This document shows positions 1 to 8,457 of a stretch of 64,000 nucleotides of DNA, one piece after another. The stretch is from Lutibacter litoralis. Lineage in GTDB: Bacteria; Bacteroidota; Bacteroidia; Flavobacteriales; Flavobacteriaceae. The position numbers and the translations under genes were made by a program. Each line of letters opens with the position of its first letter. Within the stretch, counting starts at the first letter, position 1. Below the pieces are notes generated by a model. The model was not told where the DNA came from. It saw nothing but the letters and a program-made list of their open reading frames with translations, and searched no databases. The stretch spans positions 1 to 64,000 of the forward strand of contig NZ_BMNS01000003.1 of NCBI RefSeq assembly GCF_014646675.1, written 5' to 3'.

Positions 1-36
1 GCTCCTCGCAATGACGGTGGCAGATTGCTTCATCCT
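1..36. repeat. Partial intergenic repeat, GCAATGACG family
   Basis: The left edge holds GCAATGACG followed by AGATTGCTTCA. The same words occur at 4204-4256 (GCAATGACG, CGTCATTGC, GAAGCAATCT). It is probably the end of a REP-like element cut by the window edge. Confidence 0.55.
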
Positions 37-105
37 ATTACATAACCTTTATAGCAATGCCGCTTCATTAGATAAATAAAAATATCCAAACTTCATGTTT
101 TTTTG

Positions 106-113
106 TATATTTG
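106..113 (+). promoter_or_regulatory. Candidate -7 box TATATTTG
   Basis: Exact match to the Bacteroidota -7 consensus TAnnTTTG. It lies about 365 bases before the glycyl radical enzyme, with a palindromic repeat in between. No clear -33 TTG is seen. The link to the gene is uncertain. Confidence 0.35.
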
Positions 114-277
114 AGACGAAACAATCTTTTATTGTATGTTAATCAAAAAGAACATTTCAAATCTTCTAAAAACATATCGAAAATTGTTCGAATGTTTGAT
201 GTTTTTTAAAACAGTTTCCTAAGTATCGCATTGTAATATTTTATCAATCTATACCCATTGTGCATTATGTTAAATTT

Positions 278-396
278 CGTCAATTCGAGTGAATTTTCAG
301 CCTGTTTAGGCTTAAAATTAGTATCGAGAATAGTTGTTTTATTGAAAACCAATAGCTCTCGATACAATTTTTTATCAAAAATCACTCGATCTGACG
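278..396. repeat. Palindromic intergenic repeat (CGTCAnTTCGAGT family), copy 1
   Basis: The left arm reads CGTCAATTCGAGTGA and the right arm TCACTCGATCTGACG. Inner arms are GTATCGAGAATAG and CTCTCGATAC. The whole 119-base unit can fold into a long imperfect hairpin. Related copies lie at 2943-3048 and 3069-3228. An open frame across 258-473 is a by-product of this repeat. The remainder of 1-478 is AT-rich and shows no gene. Confidence 0.7.
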
Positions 397-478
397 CTAC
401 AATAAGGGAAATTTCAACATTGTATAATGCCTTAATTTATCCACAGAAGAACATTGCTGTTTTTTACTTATAAGTCTT

Positions 479-2932
479 ATGAAAACTGTACACACATCTT
501 TTAATCCAGAACGCCCAGCATCGGCACAAGGCAATTTTTACCAACCAATAACCAATAGCATTGGTCCTGGAATGAATGAACGGATTCAAAAACTTCGGAA
601 ATTAAGTTTCGAAACAGAACCTTCACTTTCCATAGAACGTGCTTTAATTCAAACAAAATTTTACAAAGAGCATTTTGGAAAACATGCCATTCCGGTGTTG
701 CGAGGAATGAATTTTTTAGAACTATGTAAACAAAAAACCATTTATGTAGGCGAAGGCGAATTAATTATTGGCGAACGAGGGCCTAGTCCGAAAGCCGTTC
801 CAACTTTTCCAGAACTTACCTGCCATAGTGTTGAAGATTTTCAGGTGTTAAATTCACGTGAAATGCAACGTTATACAATATCGCAAGAGGACATTGATAC
901 CTATGAAAAAGAAGTGATTCCTTACTGGGAAGGAAAAACAATGCGTGAGCGTATTTTTAGCCACGTTCCAAGTGCATGGAGCGATTTATATGAAGCAGGT
1001 TTATTTACTGAGTTTATGGAGCAACGTGCACCGGGACATACAGCTTTAGATGGTAAAATTTACGAAAAAGGAATGTTGAATTTCAAAAGAGATATTCAAG
1101 ATCAGTTAGACCAATTAGATTTTTTAAACGACCCTGAAGCAACCGATAGAAAAGAGCAATTAGAAGGCATGAAAATATCGTGTGATGCTGCTATTATTTT
1201 TGCGGAACGTCATGCAACTATGGCAGAAGCACAAGCCAACACTGAAACGGATGAAAAGCGCAAAAAAGAGCTTTTAAAAATAGCAGAGGTATGCAGATGG
1301 GTGCCAGCAAATGCGCCACGTAACTTTCACGAGGCCATACAAATGTATTGGTTTGTACATTTAGGAACGATTACAGAATTAAACGGTTGGGATGCTATGA
1401 ATCCCGGTCATTTCGATCAGCATTTAACACCATTTTATGAAAATGAATTAGCAGCAGGAACCTTAACAAGAGACGAAGCCAAAGAATTATTAAGTTGTTT
1501 TTGGATTAAAGTAAATAACCACCCTGCGCCTCCAAAAGTGGGAATTACTGCCAAAGAAAGTGGTACGTATAACGATTTTACCAATATAAATATTGGAGGT
1601 GTAAAACGAGATGGCTCAGATGGTGTAAGCGAAGTTTCATACATTATGTTAGAAATTGTAGAGGAATTGCACGTATTACAACCAGGAAATTCGGTGCATA
1701 TAAGCTCAAGAACACCCGATCGGTTTTTAACAGCGGCGTGTAAAGTAATTCGTCAGGGTCATGGATATCCGTCTATTTTTAATCCAGATGTGTATATTCC
1801 TGAAATGTTACGTCAAGGAAAATCGTTGGAAGATGCTCGTGAAGGAGGTTGTAGCGGTTGTATTGAAGTAGGTGCTTTTGGTAAAGAAGCCTATATTTTA
1901 ACAGGGTATTTAAACGTTCCAAAAATAATTGAAATCACCTTAAATAATGGTGTAAATCCGTTAACAGGAAAACAAGTTAGCATTAAAACTGGAGATCCAA
2001 GAGATTTTAAAAGTTATGAAGCATTGTATGCAGCTTTTAAAACCCAACTTAATTATATTGTAAATCAAAAGATCTTGGTTAGTAATTATATAGACCGCAT
2101 GTTTGCAAAATACAGTCCAGCTACCTTTTTATCGGTGGTTATTGAAGATTGTATTACAAAAGGAAAAGATTATTACAACGGTGGGCCTCGTTACAACACA
2201 AATTACATTCAATGTACAGGTTTAGGAACAGTTACGGATAGTTTAGCGACGTTGAAAAAACATGTTTTCGAAGATAAAACTGTTGCAATGGATACATTAT
2301 TAAATGCAGTTTCAAAGAATTTTGAAGGTTCAGCAATTTTACGTCAAACCATATTGAATAAAACGCCGTTTTACGGAAATGATGACGATTATGCAGATGC
2401 AATAGCACTGCAAGTCTACAACGATTTATTTGATGCCATTGATGGCAAACCAAATACAAAAGGAGAAACTTTTCATTTAAATATGTTGTCCACAACCTGC
2501 CATGTGTATTTTGGGAAAATAATGGGTGCAACACCAAATGGACGTTTAGCGCATAAATCTATTTCAGATGGAACTTCTCCTTCCCACGGTGCAGATACCA
2601 ATGGACCTTCAGCAGTGATAAAATCATTGACAAAGTTAGATCAAACAAAATCTGGAGGAACCTTGTTAAACCAACGTTTTTTACCAAGTTTGTTAAAGCG
2701 TGATGAAGATTTAAAAAAATTAGGGCATTTAGTTCGTAGTTATTTTGCGTTAGGCGGACACCATATTCAGTTTAATATTGTAGATACGGCAACCTTATAT
2801 GCAGCGCAGGAAAACCCAGAAGATTATAAAGATTTATTAGTGCGTATGGCAGGTTACAGCGATTATTTTAACGATATGAACGCCGATTTACAGCAAGAAG
2901 TTATTGATAGAACAGAAAATGAATCGTTTTAA
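479..2932 (+). CDS. hypD: Glycyl radical enzyme, probable trans-4-hydroxy-L-proline dehydratase
   Basis: 817 residues. The glycyl radical site is Gly792 in VRMAGYSDYF near the C-terminus; the thiyl Cys and its partner Glu are C461 and E463 in GGCSGCIEVGAFG. Aligned from memory with Clostridioides difficile HypD, nearly the whole protein matches at a constant offset of 27: H187, D305, S361, D366, F367, C461, E463, Y477 and G792 correspond to H160, D278, S334, D339, F340, C434, E436, Y450 and G765. HypD removes water from trans-4-hydroxyproline to give pyrroline-5-carboxylate. The GCxE motif excludes pyruvate formate-lyase, which has adjacent cysteines. The N-terminus is about 27 residues longer than HypD; an in-frame ATG at 572 is an alternative start. 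The activase follows after a 332-base repeat region. No proC lies alongside. The glycyl radical class is certain; substrate is likely, though a related hydroxyproline-derivative lyase is possible. Confidence 0.85.
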   Translation: MKTVHTSFNPERPASAQGNFYQPITNSIGPGMNERIQKLRKLSFETEPSLSIERALIQTKFYKEHFGKHAIPVLRGMNFLELCKQKTIYVGEGELIIGERGPSPKAVPTFPELTCHSVEDFQVLNSREMQRYTISQEDIDTYEKEVIPYWEGKTMRERIFSHVPSAWSDLYEAGLFTEFMEQRAPGHTALDGKIYEKGMLNFKRDIQDQLDQLDFLNDPEATDRKEQLEGMKISCDAAIIFAERHATMAEAQANTETDEKRKKELLKIAEVCRWVPANAPRNFHEAIQMYWFVHLGTITELNGWDAMNPGHFDQHLTPFYENELAAGTLTRDEAKELLSCFWIKVNNHPAPPKVGITAKESGTYNDFTNINIGGVKRDGSDGVSEVSYIMLEIVEELHVLQPGNSVHISSRTPDRFLTAACKVIRQGHGYPSIFNPDVYIPEMLRQGKSLEDAREGGCSGCIEVGAFGKEAYILTGYLNVPKIIEITLNNGVNPLTGKQVSIKTGDPRDFKSYEALYAAFKTQLNYIVNQKILVSNYIDRMFAKYSPATFLSVVIEDCITKGKDYYNGGPRYNTNYIQCTGLGTVTDSLATLKKHVFEDKTVAMDTLLNAVSKNFEGSAILRQTILNKTPFYGNDDDYADAIALQVYNDLFDAIDGKPNTKGETFHLNMLSTTCHVYFGKIMGATPNGRLAHKSISDGTSPSHGADTNGPSAVIKSLTKLDQTKSGGTLLNQRFLPSLLKRDEDLKKLGHLVRSYFALGGHHIQFNIVDTATLYAAQENPEDYKDLLVRMAGYSDYFNDMNADLQQEVIDRTENESF

Positions 2933-2942
2933 ATGAGGAGAA

Positions 2943-3048
2943 CGTCAGTTCGAGTAATTTTTGATAAAAAATTGTATCGAGAACTTTTGTTTTAGAAAGT
3001 AAAGTTCTTCTCGATACGCTTCTCCTTTGGTCGAAGCACTCGAAGAGA
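2943..3048. repeat. Palindromic intergenic repeat, copy 2
   Basis: Begins CGTCAGTTCGAGTAATTTTT and ends with TCGAAGCACTCGAAGAGACG. Inner arms GTATCGAGAAC and GTTCTTCTCGATAC face each other. It lies directly downstream of the glycyl radical enzyme stop and may act as a terminator or an mRNA-stabilising hairpin between it and the activase. Confidence 0.7.
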
Positions 3049-3068
3049 CGGTTTTAAGTACTGTGTAA

Positions 3069-3228
3069 CGTCAGTTCGAGTAATTTTTAGAAATGAAATG
3101 GGCGGAACATAAATTTCGTCAGTTTGAGTGCTAAATCTATGATTTGGTGTATCGAAAACAAGAAATTTTGAATAAAGAAGTACTTCTAGATACATTGCTC
3201 CTAGGGTCGCAGCATTCAAAGAGGCGTA
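3069..3228. repeat. Palindromic intergenic repeat, copy 3 (decayed)
   Basis: Starts with CGTCAGTTCGAGTAATTTTT, the same 20 bases that open copy 2, then carries an internal CGTCAGTTTGAGTGCTAAAT restart and a divergent right arm (TAGATACATTGCTCCTAGGG ... CAAAGAGGCG). It looks like two overlapping, partly degraded units. The 2933-3264 gap contains nothing else convincing. Confidence 0.6.
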
Positions 3229-3264
3229 AGGGTTAATGCATGATAACAGTAAATAAATGAACAA

Positions 3265-4173
3265 ATGAGCACAGGTTTAATTTTTGATATAAAAAGATAC
3301 GCTATAAACGATGGCCCTGGAATTCGGTTAACTGTATTTTTTAAAGGTTGTAATGTATCTTGTCAATGGTGTCATAATCCAGAAAGTATGTCGCCAAAGG
3401 TGCAGAAAATGTACAATGCTAAGAAGTGTATTGGTGCATTAAGTTGTATTGAAAATTGTCCAAATGATGCTCTAAAAATGACTTCGGAAGGTATTATAAC
3501 CGACTATAATGTGTGCAACTTATGTGGAATATGTGCAGAGGTGTGTCCTACAAAAGCATTTGAAATGCTCGGATCAACTATTCTAGTATCAGATTTAATG
3601 CAAAAAATTGACAATGAAGCCATCTTTTTTGACAAGTCGGGTGGAGGTGTTACTTTTTCTGGAGGTGAACCTTTAATGCATGCAGCTTATTTATTAGAAG
3701 CCTTGAAAGAATGCGGAAAGAGATTGTATCATAGAGTAGTGGATACCACGGCTTTTGCAAGTGTTGAAACCATTTTGGAAGTGGCCCAACACACCGAGCT
3801 ATTTTTAATTGATTTAAAAGTGATGGATTCTAAAAAACATAAAGAGTATACAGGTGTTTCTAATGAAAAAATACTTTCAAATATTGTTGAGTTGGCAAAA
3901 ACAAATTGTGAAATCATTTTTAGAATTCCATTAATTAAGAATGTAAATACTTCAGATGAAAATATTATTGAAACAGCAAATTTTATAAATTCTTTAGAAG
4001 GTAATAGAAAGGTAATTAATTTATTGCCCTACCATAATATTGCAGAAAATAAGCATATAAAATTAGGAACTCCAACTAACAATCATGTATTTGAAGCTCC
4101 TAACAATAGGGAAATAAACGCTATAATTGACATTTTTGGCAATTATGGAATTACGGCTACTATTGGAGGGTAA
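3265..4173 (+). CDS. Glycyl radical enzyme activating enzyme (radical SAM)
   Basis: 302 residues. The radical SAM CxxxCxxC motif is CNVSCQWC (near residue 30), preceded by DGPGIRLTVFFKGC. Between it and the GGGVTFSGGEPL SAM-binding motif is a ferredoxin-like insert with two sets of Cys (CIGALSCIENCP and CNLCGICAEVCP) for two extra 4Fe-4S clusters, as is usual for activases of glycyl radical dehydratases, unlike PflA. Its job is to abstract hydrogen from Gly792 of the upstream enzyme, in the cytoplasm and without oxygen. Same strand and directly next to its substrate gene, but separated by a repeat region, so the two may be partly uncoupled. Symbol left blank because hypE is used for an unrelated hydrogenase factor. 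Confidence 0.93.
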   Translation: MSTGLIFDIKRYAINDGPGIRLTVFFKGCNVSCQWCHNPESMSPKVQKMYNAKKCIGALSCIENCPNDALKMTSEGIITDYNVCNLCGICAEVCPTKAFEMLGSTILVSDLMQKIDNEAIFFDKSGGGVTFSGGEPLMHAAYLLEALKECGKRLYHRVVDTTAFASVETILEVAQHTELFLIDLKVMDSKKHKEYTGVSNEKILSNIVELAKTNCEIIFRIPLIKNVNTSDENIIETANFINSLEGNRKVINLLPYHNIAENKHIKLGTPTNNHVFEAPNNREINAIIDIFGNYGITATIGG

Positions 4174-4203
4174 AATGAGATTGCTGCGTCGTAAAAAACC
4201 TTG

Positions 4204-4276
4204 GCAATGACGAAGTGAAATGCAACCGTCATTGCGAACGCAGTGAAGCAATCTGTTTCTTTGAAACTAAATCAAC
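4204..4276. repeat. Intergenic hairpin repeat, GCAATGACG/CGTCATTGC family
   Basis: GCAATGACG (4204-4212) and CGTCATTGC (4227-4235) form a perfect 9-base inverted repeat. From 4227 onward the sequence is repeated directly at 4335-4393. The word GAAGCAATCT also occurs, reversed, at the start of the window. Confidence 0.6.
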
Positions 4277-4297
4277 ATCGTAATTATTATTCATGAG

Positions 4298-4317
4298 ATT
4301 CCTGCCTTCGCAGGAAT
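4298..4317. repeat. 26-base hairpin element, copy A (reverse orientation)
   Basis: ATTCCTGCCTTCGCAGGAAT followed by GAC; reverse complement is GTCATTCCTGC-GAAG-GCAGGAATC. Other copies are at 28566-28585, 28715-28734 and 36694-36713. Confidence 0.7.
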
Positions 4318-4334
4318 GACAGCTTTGATTGAAC

Positions 4335-4393
4335 TGTTATTACGAACAGAATGTAATAGAAAGAAGTAATCTGTTTCTTTGAAACTAAATCAA
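4335..4393. repeat. Second, diverged copy of the 4227-4276 repeat
   Basis: Shares the run AATCTGTTTCTTTGAAACTA and the following AATCAA with 4227-4276. The upstream half (TTATTACGAACAGAATGTAA) matches the first copy with several changes. The 4174-4452 gap is filled with such elements and has no gene. Confidence 0.6.
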
Positions 4394-4452
4394 AAAATAT
4401 ATGTGTTAATCAACAGATTGCCACATCGTTTTAATTAACTCTTATGTTTCTT

Positions 4453-4902
4453 CTATTTTTTACTATTTAAAGGAATTTCTTTAAAATTAGAAGTTTTAGG
4501 TAAGTCTTCAAAAATCTTAACAAAATTTGTTGGTGGAACAGTTAATTTCCGTTTCACTAAATCTATCCAAGCGCCATAAACTTTAATTTCTGCAGATAAC
4601 ACACCATCTTTATTAAAGATTTGGTGACTAAAACGCCAGCGTTCAATTCCTTTAGAAACACCCTCTAATTCCATTTTTACGGTAATATTTTCACCAATAT
4701 GAATTTCTTTTAAAAACGAAGTTTCTTCTTTAAATAAAATTGGTCCAATATTTAATTTGGCAAATTCATTAATTGATAAGCCGTGTTCTTGAAAGTAACG
4801 TACTCTAACTTCAGCAGCATAATCGTTATAGGCTGTGTGACGCATATGTCGGTTTGGGTCAAAATCCGACCATTTTGTTTTAAATTGTACTTCGAAATTC
4901 AT
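4453..4902 (-). CDS. Acyl-CoA thioesterase, 4HBT hotdog family
   Basis: 149 residues, single hotdog domain. The N-terminal motif WSDFDPNRHMRHTAYNDY matches the 4HBT pattern in which the first Asp after the strand is catalytic and a His-rich segment follows. Family members (FadM/YbgC type) hydrolyse acyl-CoA thioesters in the cytoplasm. The exact substrate cannot be told. A -7 box lies 20 bases upstream of the ATG. The gene stands alone, facing away from the repeats. Confidence 0.85.
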   Translation of the reverse strand: MNFEVQFKTKWSDFDPNRHMRHTAYNDYAAEVRVRYFQEHGLSINEFAKLNIGPILFKEETSFLKEIHIGENITVKMELEGVSKGIERWRFSHQIFNKDGVLSAEIKVYGAWIDLVKRKLTVPPTNFVKIFEDLPKTSNFKEIPLNSKK

Positions 4903-4922
4903 TTGTTATTTTTTTGAAGTTG

Positions 4923-4930
4923 CAAATTTA
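4923..4930 (-). promoter_or_regulatory. -7 box for the thioesterase gene
   Basis: CAAATTTA on the + strand, that is TAAATTTG on the - strand, 20 bases before the ATG at 4902. Confidence 0.55.
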
Positions 4931-4941
4931 AGGTAAAACAT

Positions 4942-4973
4942 AAAAAGAGCCGAGCAATTGTTCGACTCTTTTT
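4942..4973. terminator. Rho-independent terminator of the 5000-10572 secreted-protein operon
   Basis: AAAAAGAGCCGAGCAATTG pairs with TTCGACTCTTTTT; the stem has flanking A and T tracts on both strands. It lies 27 bases after the stop at 5000 on the - strand. Confidence 0.75.
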
Positions 4974-4999
4974 GAAATTATAAACTGTAGAAGACTTCG

Positions 5000-7900
5000 T
5001 TATTGATTAAATAACGGATTTTCTCCTTCTTTTATATGAGCCTTAAAAAGCGGATTTTCTTTATTTTTAAGGGTATCATAATTAGGCTCACCATGGATGG
5101 AAGGTATATACACTCTAAACTCACAAGGTTTACATCTTTTATTTCCACAAATTGGTGTAATTTTAAATTGATAATTTCCATACTGTGTGAAATTATAATT
5201 AAAAGTACTACCAGTTCCATTAACAATAGTTCCATTCGGATCTACAACTTCCCAAGTGTAATTTACGTCACAATCTTCTGGGTTACATATATAATTTGGA
5301 GCTGTAAATACATAATTGTATGTTGGTTTTAATTTAATTGATTTTTTACAACCAACTTTAGATTCCCAATTGCTTTGGAAATTAATTTTCAATTTTGGAT
5401 CTTGTGGAATCTGTTTTAGATAGGCTTTAATACCTACAGCATCACCACTCCAATCACCACAATCACAATCATCCTGTTGTTGATCACAACATTCAATAAT
5501 GAATGGGGCACTTCTGTCTGAACATTTTTTTTCAGCATCTTCAACAATAATAGACCACGTTCTAGGTGGATCACAAGGGATAGATGCAGGAATTGTAAAA
5601 GTATAAGACCCTGTATTTGGAATATTGCTTGCTAAAACTTGATATACTACACTATTTGTAACATCAAATAAAGAAACGTTTACCAAACCTGTTGGTGTTG
5701 TTCCTGACCAATTAACCGTTACAGTTTCACCAGGACATAATTTTTGATCTTGGTCAATTGGTTTAATATCAATTTCACAAGGATCTGGCTCGGTTTGCTG
5801 ATCACTTGAAAAACAAATGATTTTTTCACATACATTACAGTTTACATCTTTAACTTTTACTTTTAAACAGAAGTAAAACTCTACATCACAACAATCTAAG
5901 TTTAATACTTCTGGATATAGAATATCTAGATTTACGGACGAATTAATAATAGAAGGATCTCCAAGCAACCAAGATAAACTACTAGATCCATTGTCACTAC
6001 CATTTAAAACTAAATTATTAAGGTTTGCAGTTGAAGTAGTTAAGGTTCCAAAAATACCTAAATCGTCTGGTTTACAATCGCCATTTGAATATTCAATATG
6101 ATAATCTACCATTGAAATTTCTACTTCTTGTAACGGAACGCTTCCTCCATTAATGGTTACATTAAATGAACCATTGTTTTCTTGCAGTGTTGCATCAAAA
6201 TCTTCAATATCACAACATTCTGTTCCTGTAACACAGGCTGCCGGAGCTTCAGGACTACCGTAATTTGCACTTAACTCAACACCCGAAGTAGCCATTTCTG
6301 CAGTCACCGAAACACTTTCATTACAGCAGTTTCCACCACCCGATTTTACCACAGGAATTGTAATTATAAAATCGTTACCAGGGAATATTTCAGTCGTTGG
6401 GTTTATATTAATTACCAAACCTCCCGAAGTTGTAAATGGAATAGAAGTTGCCATAGCATCTTCAATAGCTATTTGTCCTTGCACAGTAACACAATCAGGC
6501 AACATATCGGTTATAACAATGTTATCTAAAGGTACACTTCCATTATTTGAAACTGTTAATGTATAATTAAATGATTGTCCGTTTTCTACTATTTCTGCAT
6601 CAGCTTCTTTAAAAATTCCTAATATTCCAACTTCATCAATAGTGTAGTTAACACTACTGCTAACAGTTCCAGCCCCATAAGGAATGGTTGCTTTATTGGT
6701 TTTAGTACCAGAAAGCTGAGGTAATATTTCTGCTTCAAATTCAATTACTAAGAAATTGGCTCTGTTGTAATCGCAAATTCCTGGCATATTTGTAACATTC
6801 CATTCAGGATTTTGTAAATCTGAAGTGTCTGCAACAACACTAAATGGCGGTGCTATTGGAGCAGTTGAAAAATTAAGATTACAACTATTAATTAACCCTT
6901 TGTATTGATCTGGATAATAATCATAAGTTATTGAGCCAGGGTTTATTTGTAAATTCTGATTAGGCATTCCTAAGGCGTCATTAATAATATCGGTTAAGTT
7001 TCCTGAACCAGAATTACTCACCATAACTCTAAATTTAATAATATCACCAATTTGATAAATAGGAGGTACTAATGGGTTAGGTGGGTCTAAAATACATTTC
7101 TTTATTTTAGGAATAGACTTTGGATTTTCAACAACAAAATCTACACTTGCTGTGGTATTTTGAATACTGTCATCAATTGTAGGACAACTTATACTAGGAC
7201 AAGGATCAACAGGAGGTCCACCAGGACTTCCTCCGGTACCTGCAGCAACATAACTTAAATTTGCGGTATTACTTATTGTAGCACCTATAGTTGCTCCAGC
7301 ATCAATTTCGTAATAAATAAATATACTGGTACATTCGCCAGGATTTAAGATAAAACCTGGTCTTGTAAATGTATATGTAGTTGCAGGATAAGGTGGTACA
7401 GTAGGTGAAACAGTCCATCCTCCTAAACTCATATTTGTAATTGTAATTCCTGGAATATTTAAATTATCTGTAATGGTTAAATCAGTCCAAGGAACATTTC
7501 CATTGTTACAAATATTTAATCTGTAATAAGATTGACATCCTGGCGAATAATTTGTGTAATACGTGCTAGGAATAGATTTCGTAAATGAAATATCGGCATT
7601 TGGACTTTGCAACGGGTCTGAAGTTGCTGTTACAGATCCAGACATAGCATCACAAGTTCCATCACCTAAAGTGAAATTGTAATTAGCGGTATTTGTGATG
7701 GTAGTTCCTGCATTTCCACAATTTTGTAAGTACACATGCAAATTAGCCGTTGAATTAAAAGACCAAGAGTAATTTACAGGAAATGAAGCACCACTAACAA
7801 TTGGTACAGAAGGTGTTTCAGTAATTATACCATTTAATTTATAAGTTCCTAAACCAGCCCCATTTGGATTGTTATGGTTTACTTTTATTCTCCATTTTGA

Positions 7901-8446
7901 AATTCCACATGTTAAATCTCCAGTAACAAATTCTTTAGTTATTGACCAATAATTATCAGCCCGTGCAATTACATTTACAGAAGTTGTACAAGTAGTTATT
8001 ACCCCTTCACAATCTAATGTTACGGTAACATCAAAAGTACCTACAGCACCATTACAAGTTGTATAACCTGGGAATTTATAGAACACATTAAAGTTATGTC
8101 CATCGTTTCCATTTAAAGCAGGTGTTGCTGCATTTTGATAAGTGCCACCACCCATATTAGTAAATGGAATGGCTCCTGAACTTTGAAATACTAGATTAGA
8201 TGAATTTGTAATACTTACTGTTTTTACACAGCTTGCGTCATAACTTCCTGAAAGCGTAATATTTAAAGCTATGTTGTCTCCTGTTAAGGCTTCCGTTGGT
8301 ACAGAAACCGTAACATTTTCTCCACTTAAATTACAGGTACTTGTATTAGGAGAAGTATTGACTGCAATTTGCGAGTATCCTATGGTTGTTGCGAATAAAA
8401 ATACTAGCAACATATATGTTTTAATATTATATATTATTTTCTTCAT
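5000..8446 (-). CDS. Large secreted protein with DUF11-like repeats and a PKD-like domain
   Basis: 1148 residues with a signal peptide (MKKIIYNIKTYMLLVFLFAT, cleavage near YSQ). Residues about 440-720 hold DUF11-type segments with the hallmark SNNGSVPLDNIVITDMLP. Residues about 743-883 form a Cys-rich module (CCDIEDFDA ... CCDVEFYFCLKVKVKDVNC ... CF) that is also present at the C-terminus of the neighbouring gene. Near the C-terminus a PKD-like domain (TWEVVDPNGTIVNGTGS ... YGNYQFKITPICG) is followed by a short tail. I see no clear type IX sorting domain. It starts 11 bases after its upstream neighbour, so the two are cotranscribed. It probably acts at the cell surface or outside the cell, perhaps in adhesion. 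Function is unknown. Confidence 0.75.
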   Translation of the reverse strand: MKKIIYNIKTYMLLVFLFATTIGYSQIAVNTSPNTSTCNLSGENVTVSVPTEALTGDNIALNITLSGSYDASCVKTVSITNSSNLVFQSSGAIPFTNMGGGTYQNAATPALNGNDGHNFNVFYKFPGYTTCNGAVGTFDVTVTLDCEGVITTCTTSVNVIARADNYWSITKEFVTGDLTCGISKWRIKVNHNNPNGAGLGTYKLNGIITETPSVPIVSGASFPVNYSWSFNSTANLHVYLQNCGNAGTTITNTANYNFTLGDGTCDAMSGSVTATSDPLQSPNADISFTKSIPSTYYTNYSPGCQSYYRLNICNNGNVPWTDLTITDNLNIPGITITNMSLGGWTVSPTVPPYPATTYTFTRPGFILNPGECTSIFIYYEIDAGATIGATISNTANLSYVAAGTGGSPGGPPVDPCPSISCPTIDDSIQNTTASVDFVVENPKSIPKIKKCILDPPNPLVPPIYQIGDIIKFRVMVSNSGSGNLTDIINDALGMPNQNLQINPGSITYDYYPDQYKGLINSCNLNFSTAPIAPPFSVVADTSDLQNPEWNVTNMPGICDYNRANFLVIEFEAEILPQLSGTKTNKATIPYGAGTVSSSVNYTIDEVGILGIFKEADAEIVENGQSFNYTLTVSNNGSVPLDNIVITDMLPDCVTVQGQIAIEDAMATSIPFTTSGGLVININPTTEIFPGNDFIITIPVVKSGGGNCCNESVSVTAEMATSGVELSANYGSPEAPAACVTGTECCDIEDFDATLQENNGSFNVTINGGSVPLQEVEISMVDYHIEYSNGDCKPDDLGIFGTLTTSTANLNNLVLNGSDNGSSSLSWLLGDPSIINSSVNLDILYPEVLNLDCCDVEFYFCLKVKVKDVNCNVCEKIICFSSDQQTEPDPCEIDIKPIDQDQKLCPGETVTVNWSGTTPTGLVNVSLFDVTNSVVYQVLASNIPNTGSYTFTIPASIPCDPPRTWSIIVEDAEKKCSDRSAPFIIECCDQQQDDCDCGDWSGDAVGIKAYLKQIPQDPKLKINFQSNWESKVGCKKSIKLKPTYNYVFTAPNYICNPEDCDVNYTWEVVDPNGTIVNGTGSTFNYNFTQYGNYQFKITPICGNKRCKPCEFRVYIPSIHGEPNYDTLKNKENPLFKAHIKEGENPLFNQ

Positions 8447-8457
8447 GTTAGTAATTT

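Noticed and set aside
258-473. 71-codon + strand frame before the glycyl radical enzyme
   Set aside because: It runs through both arms of a palindromic repeat, has no known domain and no good start context.
2232-2537. Antisense frame in the glycyl radical enzyme, and many similar frames in secDF, gyrB, obg and fhs
   Set aside because: Shadows of genes with firm family motifs on the other strand.
479-2932. Pyruvate formate-lyase as identity of the glycyl radical enzyme
   Set aside because: The active-site Cys is in a GCxE context with a single catalytic Cys, not the adjacent pair of PFL.
2992-3264. 90-codon - strand frame between the glycyl radical enzyme and activase
   Set aside because: It is composed of repeat copies 2 and 3 and cannot be told from chance.
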